IMG/VR virus record: IMGVR_UViG_3300017760_000129
Location: 1 to 21,485 of that record
Strand: one strand, 5' to 3'
Length of the DNA: 21,485 bases
Source: a virus
The position numbers were made by a program, and so were the translations under genes. Position 1 is the first letter of the stretch. Every line of letters starts with the position of its first letter. This document shows positions 18,343-21,485 of this stretch, piece after piece. The notes under the pieces are model-generated. The model had not been told where the DNA came from. It was given only the letters and a program-made list of their open reading frames with translations, and ran no database searches.

Positions 18343-19341
18343 TTATACTGGTCTTATTACCCCTTGTAATCGATCTTCTATACCAATTATTTCTTTGGTA
18401 TCTGGGTCTATTATATCTACAAATCTTTGAGATGGTACAGGGTCAATATTATCAGCAACTTTAAATTCATCATTAAATGTTTCTAAATAATTTAACGTTT
18501 CTTCTTCTTTGTTAAATCTATTAACTATATCGACATTTCTTGCAATTGGTGGCACAACTTTAGTTACATTGGTAAGCTTAAACTGCTGATCAGCTATTGC
18601 ATCTTTTGAAATTGAAGCTTCATCTATAATTTTTACATCAAAAAAAGAAAAATTTGGATTAGTTGTACTTATAAAACTATCGACACTATTATTAGAGATA
18701 TCAGTAATTTGGGTATCAAATATAGAAGTTTCAGAAATACTATTAAATGATAAATTAAAAATTTTATCTTTTTGTTGCTGTACTAAATTATTAACAAATG
18801 ATAATTGTTTATCAGGATTAAATGTAAAATCTCTTATTTGAGTATTTGATAAATTTTTAATATTATTAATTGCACTGATTGAACTTTTACCTGCAATTAT
18901 ACCGGCTTCAACTTCACTACTAATATCATCCAATTGGCTATCCAAAGCAGCATTTAATTTATCTCCTAATGAGATATCATCCAAACTTAGCTTACTATAT
19001 TTACTAATTATAGTTTTTGAAAATTTATTTAAATTTACTCCTATGTTTTGATCAATTACCCCGTATAAAGAATTTAAATTTAAACTAGATAAAGATGGAA
19101 AAGGTAAACCTTTTAAACCATTAGCAAAATTTATTCCTCCAGTTAATTTTGATAGATTTAAATTTAAACTCGACCCTACTAAACCTTGTAAATTGCTAAA
19201 TAAATTACCAGTAGCTTGACTTATTAAGCTGGTTTTAACCATACTACTAAGATTTTGAATTTTAGATGTTGCTATAGCTTTTAAATTATTAGTAAGATTA
19301 CCAATAATACTATTAAAATTTACATTAAGTCCAAACGCCAT
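18343..19341 (-). CDS. Unrecognised baseplate-cluster protein, 332 aa
   Basis: I do not recognise a family. The first 130 residues are Leu/Asn/Ser-rich with hydrophobic, helix-like stretches (for example SIIGNLTNNLKAIATSKI) and short Gly-rich turns. The middle is helical and Ser/Asn/Ile-rich. The last 80 residues are more acidic and Pro-containing (VPSQRFVDIIDPDTKEII). It is the first gene of the minus-strand cluster, directly upstream of the gp5-like spike, so a hub or wedge role is a reasonable inference. I place the start at the ATG at 19341 (MAFGLNVNF). An in-frame ATG eight codons upstream, at 19365, would make 340 residues. AGTAAATA lies five bases before the downstream ATG, as in the other late genes, which favours it. 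Confidence 0.7.
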   Translation of the reverse strand: MAFGLNVNFNSIIGNLTNNLKAIATSKIQNLSSMVKTSLISQATGNLFSNLQGLVGSSLNLNLSKLTGGINFANGLKGLPFPSLSSLNLNSLYGVIDQNIGVNLNKFSKTIISKYSKLSLDDISLGDKLNAALDSQLDDISSEVEAGIIAGKSSISAINNIKNLSNTQIRDFTFNPDKQLSFVNNLVQQQKDKIFNLSFNSISETSIFDTQITDISNNSVDSFISTTNPNFSFFDVKIIDEASISKDAIADQQFKLTNVTKVVPPIARNVDIVNRFNKEEETLNYLETFNDEFKVADNIDPVPSQRFVDIIDPDTKEIIGIEDRLQGVIRPV

Positions 19342-19346
19342 ATATA

Positions 19347-19354
19347 TATTTACT
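19347..19354 (-). promoter_or_regulatory. Degenerate late box that decides the start of the 332-aa gene
   Basis: AGTAAATA on the minus strand ends five bases before the ATG at 19341. If it is the promoter, the upstream in-frame ATG at 19365 would not be on the transcript. It abuts the -35 of the divergent dpdA promoter. Confidence 0.45.
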
Positions 19355-19381
19355 TGATATATCATTTTCTGTCTATATAAT
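19354..19381 (+). promoter_or_regulatory. Sigma70-like promoter for the dpdA cassette
   Basis: TTGATA at 19354-19359 and a perfect TATAAT at 19376-19381 are separated by 16 bases, a good housekeeping-type promoter. Transcription would start about seven bases after the -10, which is at the ATG at 19388. This predicts early expression by the host polymerase and a leaderless or nearly leaderless message, in contrast to the late boxes of the structural genes. Confidence 0.6.
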
Positions 19382-19387
19382 TATAGT

Positions 19388-20179
19388 ATGTTAGTATCTC
19401 ATGAAAGTCCGATTAGTATTTTAGATAAATCTCTATCATATAACGATTATGATTATGCGTTAGTGCATTTATTTGAAACCCACCCTCAGTATTATAACTA
19501 TTTTAAAAATAGTGTAAAAATAGGTAGAGAAGTTCTTTTAGATAATAGTATTTTTGAACTTGGAGAATCATTTGAACCGGGTAAATTTGCTAAGTATGTA
19601 AAGCAACTTAAACCATCTTATTATATTGTACCAGATGTATTAGAAGATGGATATGCTACTATTAAAAGCTTTCATGAATTTACTACAAAATATACAAAGT
19701 TACCTGGATTAAAAATAGGGGCAGTTCAAGGTAAAACTTATGATGAAATAGTAGATTGTTATAATTATATGTCAGAAAATGCTGATTATATTGCAATTAG
19801 TTTTGATTTTAGTTATTATATTGTAACTGGTAAAGGTAAATCTAAATTAGAAAGATGGTGTGATGGTAGAAGAAGATTAATAGAACAATTGAAGAAAGAT
19901 GGTATTTGGAATAATCAGAAACCTCACCATCTATTAGGTTGTTCATTTGCTAAAGAATTTAAAAACTATGTAGGTGATAAAACTATTAGATCAGTTGATA
20001 CGTCTAATCCAGTAGTAGCTGGTATTAAGGAACTTAGATATACTGGTAATCTAGGATTAAATGAGAAACCTTCAATTATGTTGGCTGATTTAATTGATCA
20101 TGAGGTTACAGATACGCAAATGGAAGATATAGAATATAACGTTAATTGTTTTAAAGATATAATTGGTCATGGTTATTAG
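19388..20179 (+). CDS. dpdA: DpdA-like DNA guanine transglycosylase, 263 aa
   Basis: This is a compact member of the tRNA-guanine transglycosylase (TGT) superfamily. The residues that define the TGT pocket can be placed in order: LLDNS (D52, S54) for the D102/S103 region, VPDV (D83) for D156, GAVQG (Q114) for Q203, LLGCS (G184) for G230, and SVDTSNP (D204) for the nucleophile D280 (Zymomonas numbering). The C-terminal C-x-C-x2-C...H zinc site of tRNA enzymes is absent, and the protein is about 100 residues shorter. Those features fit phage DpdA proteins, which exchange guanine in DNA for preQ0-derived bases. It starts a plus-strand cassette, overlaps the kinase gene by 11 bases, and is followed by queF. 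A tRNA-directed role cannot be fully excluded. Confidence 0.82.
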   Translation: MLVSHESPISILDKSLSYNDYDYALVHLFETHPQYYNYFKNSVKIGREVLLDNSIFELGESFEPGKFAKYVKQLKPSYYIVPDVLEDGYATIKSFHEFTTKYTKLPGLKIGAVQGKTYDEIVDCYNYMSENADYIAISFDFSYYIVTGKGKSKLERWCDGRRRLIEQLKKDGIWNNQKPHHLLGCSFAKEFKNYVGDKTIRSVDTSNPVVAGIKELRYTGNLGLNEKPSIMLADLIDHEVTDTQMEDIEYNVNCFKDIIGHGY

Positions 20180-20717
20180 TTTTACAGGAGCTCAAAGTAC
20201 TGGTAAATCTACTTTACTTAGTAAGATGCAATTAGAAGAAAGATTTAGAAAGTTTAATTTTGTCCCGGAAATAACTAGAGGTTTAAAAAAGAAATATAAT
20301 TTAAATATAAATGAAGGTGGAGATGAACTGACTCAATTGATAACAGTTAATAGTCATTTATATAATTATCTAGATCATAAAGGTAGGGATGTTATATTGG
20401 ATAGATGTATTTTGGATGGTTTAGTATATACTACATATCAATATCATATGAAGAAAGTATCTAAAGAGGTATATAATTATAGTGAGTATCTCTTTAAGAA
20501 ATTGATTGGTGAATTAGATATTATACTATATACAGAACCTGATATCCCCTTAGTAGATGACGGTGAGCGTAGCATAGATAAAGAGTTTCGTGATATAGTA
20601 GTTAACTTATTTGAAGAAGCAATTGATCATTATAAGATAAATGTAATTAGGTTAAGTGGATCAGTTGATAATCGTATGAAAACAATTTATAATATAGTAG
20701 ATAATTATGGCAAATAA
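20169..20717 (+). CDS. P-loop NTPase / nucleotide kinase of the AAA_28 (NadR-like) type, 182 aa
   Basis: A Walker A motif GAQSTGKST lies at residues 7-15 straight after the first strand. EITR at 34-37 and VILDR at 75-79 follow the pattern of NadR-type and deoxynucleoside kinases, where the D-R pair binds substrate. LDIILYTEP at 116-124 is a core strand. D-G-E-R-S-x-D-x-x-F-R at 131-141 looks like the Arg-bearing lid. I choose the ATG at 20169; an in-frame TTG two codons upstream is possible but less likely. The gene overlaps dpdA by 11 bases and queF by 11 bases, so the three are almost certainly one operon with coupled translation. The substrate cannot be read from the sequence; nucleoside, nucleotide or a modified-base intermediate are all possible. 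Confidence 0.8.
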   Translation: MVISFTGAQSTGKSTLLSKMQLEERFRKFNFVPEITRGLKKKYNLNINEGGDELTQLITVNSHLYNYLDHKGRDVILDRCILDGLVYTTYQYHMKKVSKEVYNYSEYLFKKLIGELDIILYTEPDIPLVDDGERSIDKEFRDIVVNLFEEAIDHYKINVIRLSGSVDNRMKTIYNIVDNYGK

Positions 20718-21485
20718 AGAATTAGATAATAGTAGAATTAGCAAGCATCTAGGTCAAACGTCTCAATATAAGAGTGCGTATGATTCTGGGTTGCTTGTAA
20801 GAGAACCTCGTAGTAATAATCGAGTATATTTAAATATATTTGATGATGATTTACCTTTCGTAGGATCTGATACATGGAATGCTTATGAATGTTCATTCCT
20901 TTTAGATAATGGACGACCTGTAACTGGAGTTGTAAAGTGTGTATACCCCTGTAGTAGTAAGTATATTGTTGAGAGTAAAAGTATTAAGTTATACTTTAAT
21001 TCCTTTAATATGACTAAAATGGCTGCTGATAAAGATAAAGCTGTTGCTGCATTTGAAAATACTGCAAGTAAAGATTTAAGTAGATTACTACAGACTGATG
21101 TTGAGGTTAAATTCCAAGATGGTGATCGCGTTAATAAGAAATTCGATAGTCCTAATATGGAATGGGAGATCGATGATTTCCATAATGTAGATCTACTAGT
21201 AGATGATAAAGATTTTATATATACTCAATATACTGAGGACCCTAGCCTATTAGAAGGTGTTATTCGTGAAAGAGATTTAGAGCAAAAGTTTTATTCAGGT
21301 CTATTAAAAAGTAATTGCCGTGTTACTTCGCAGCCTGATTGGGGTGATGTATTCATTTATATTAAATCTAAGACTGCTATAGATGCTCATAGTATTAAGA
21401 ATTATGTTGTATCATATAGAGATGAGTGTCATTTTCATGAAGAGATATGTGAATGCTTTTATAAAAGATTAAAAGATGCTTTCGA
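20707..21485 (+). CDS. queF: QueF, NADPH-dependent preQ0 reductase (partial, 5' part)
   Basis: QueF reduces the nitrile of 7-cyano-7-deazaguanine (preQ0) to the amine preQ1 using two NADPH. The 259 visible residues align by eye with the long, two-domain type of E. coli (282 aa). The matches are YKSAYDSGLL and LPFVGSDTWNAYE in the N-terminal half, the QueF signature ESKSIKLYFNSFN at 89-101, and the catalytic KSNCRVTSQPDWG with nucleophile C204 and acid D211. FHEE at 243-246 supplies the substrate-binding His/Glu. All key residues are present, so the enzyme should be active. The gene overlaps the kinase by 11 bases and runs off the right edge, missing roughly the last 40 residues. Next to dpdA, its likely purpose is supply of preQ1 for DNA; a role in tRNA queuosine is the alternative. 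Confidence 0.93.
   Translation, partial: MANKELDNSRISKHLGQTSQYKSAYDSGLLVREPRSNNRVYLNIFDDDLPFVGSDTWNAYECSFLLDNGRPVTGVVKCVYPCSSKYIVESKSIKLYFNSFNMTKMAADKDKAVAAFENTASKDLSRLLQTDVEVKFQDGDRVNKKFDSPNMEWEIDDFHNVDLLVDDKDFIYTQYTEDPSLLEGVIRERDLEQKFYSGLLKSNCRVTSQPDWGDVFIYIKSKTAIDAHSIKNYVVSYRDECHFHEEICECFYKRLKDAF

Noticed and set aside
18197-18430. A 77-codon plus-strand frame spanning the gap before the spike gene
   Set aside because: It crosses the starts and ends of two real minus-strand genes, and its hydrophobic product is explained by A/T-rich antisense.

Overview
This window looks like part of the genome of a strongly AT-rich, T4-like tailed phage (myovirus), probably from a marine or other aquatic host. 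The grounds are a T4-type baseplate set (gp5-like spike, gp25-like wedge, gp6-like wedge), fibre genes ending in S74 intramolecular chaperone domains, T4-late-type TATAAATA boxes in front of structural genes, and tightly packed genes with no tRNA, insertion sequence or CRISPR. The sequence does not identify the host.

Layout, left to right. (1) 2-256 (+): the 3' end of an unrecognised gene that meets a minus-strand gene tail to tail. (2) 253-834 (-): a 193-residue protein of unknown role with a disordered C-terminal half. (3) 904-10003 (+): five fibre or peripheral baseplate genes, with products of 487, 1325, 656, 280 and 254 residues. The last two are paralogues with C-terminal S74 self-processing domains. 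(4) 10000-19341 (-): six genes, which in transcription order encode an unrecognised 332-aa protein, the gp5-like spike, a 912-aa structural protein, gp25, gp6 and a small PKD-domain protein. (5) 19388-21485 (+): a cassette of overlapping genes encoding a DpdA-like guanine transglycosylase, a P-loop kinase and QueF (cut by the window edge).

Regions 2-4 build the distal tail: spike, wedge and fibres. Region 5 is metabolic and is the most interesting part. QueF reduces preQ0 to preQ1, and DpdA-type enzymes exchange guanine in DNA for a 7-deazaguanine. Together they predict a phage whose DNA carries a preQ1-type base that would block host restriction enzymes. The kinase between them has no settled role.

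Regulation can be partly read from the sequence. Nine structural genes carry an NNTAAATA-type late box (or a one-base variant) only 4-7 bases before the ATG, so their transcripts should be leaderless or nearly so. The dpdA cassette instead has a sigma70-like promoter (TTGATA, 16-base spacer, TATAAT) whose predicted start is also at or next to the ATG. Clear Shine-Dalgarno sites are rare; the best one precedes the second S74 fibre gene. No stretch longer than about 75 bases lacks a gene, so there is no large unexplained intergenic region.
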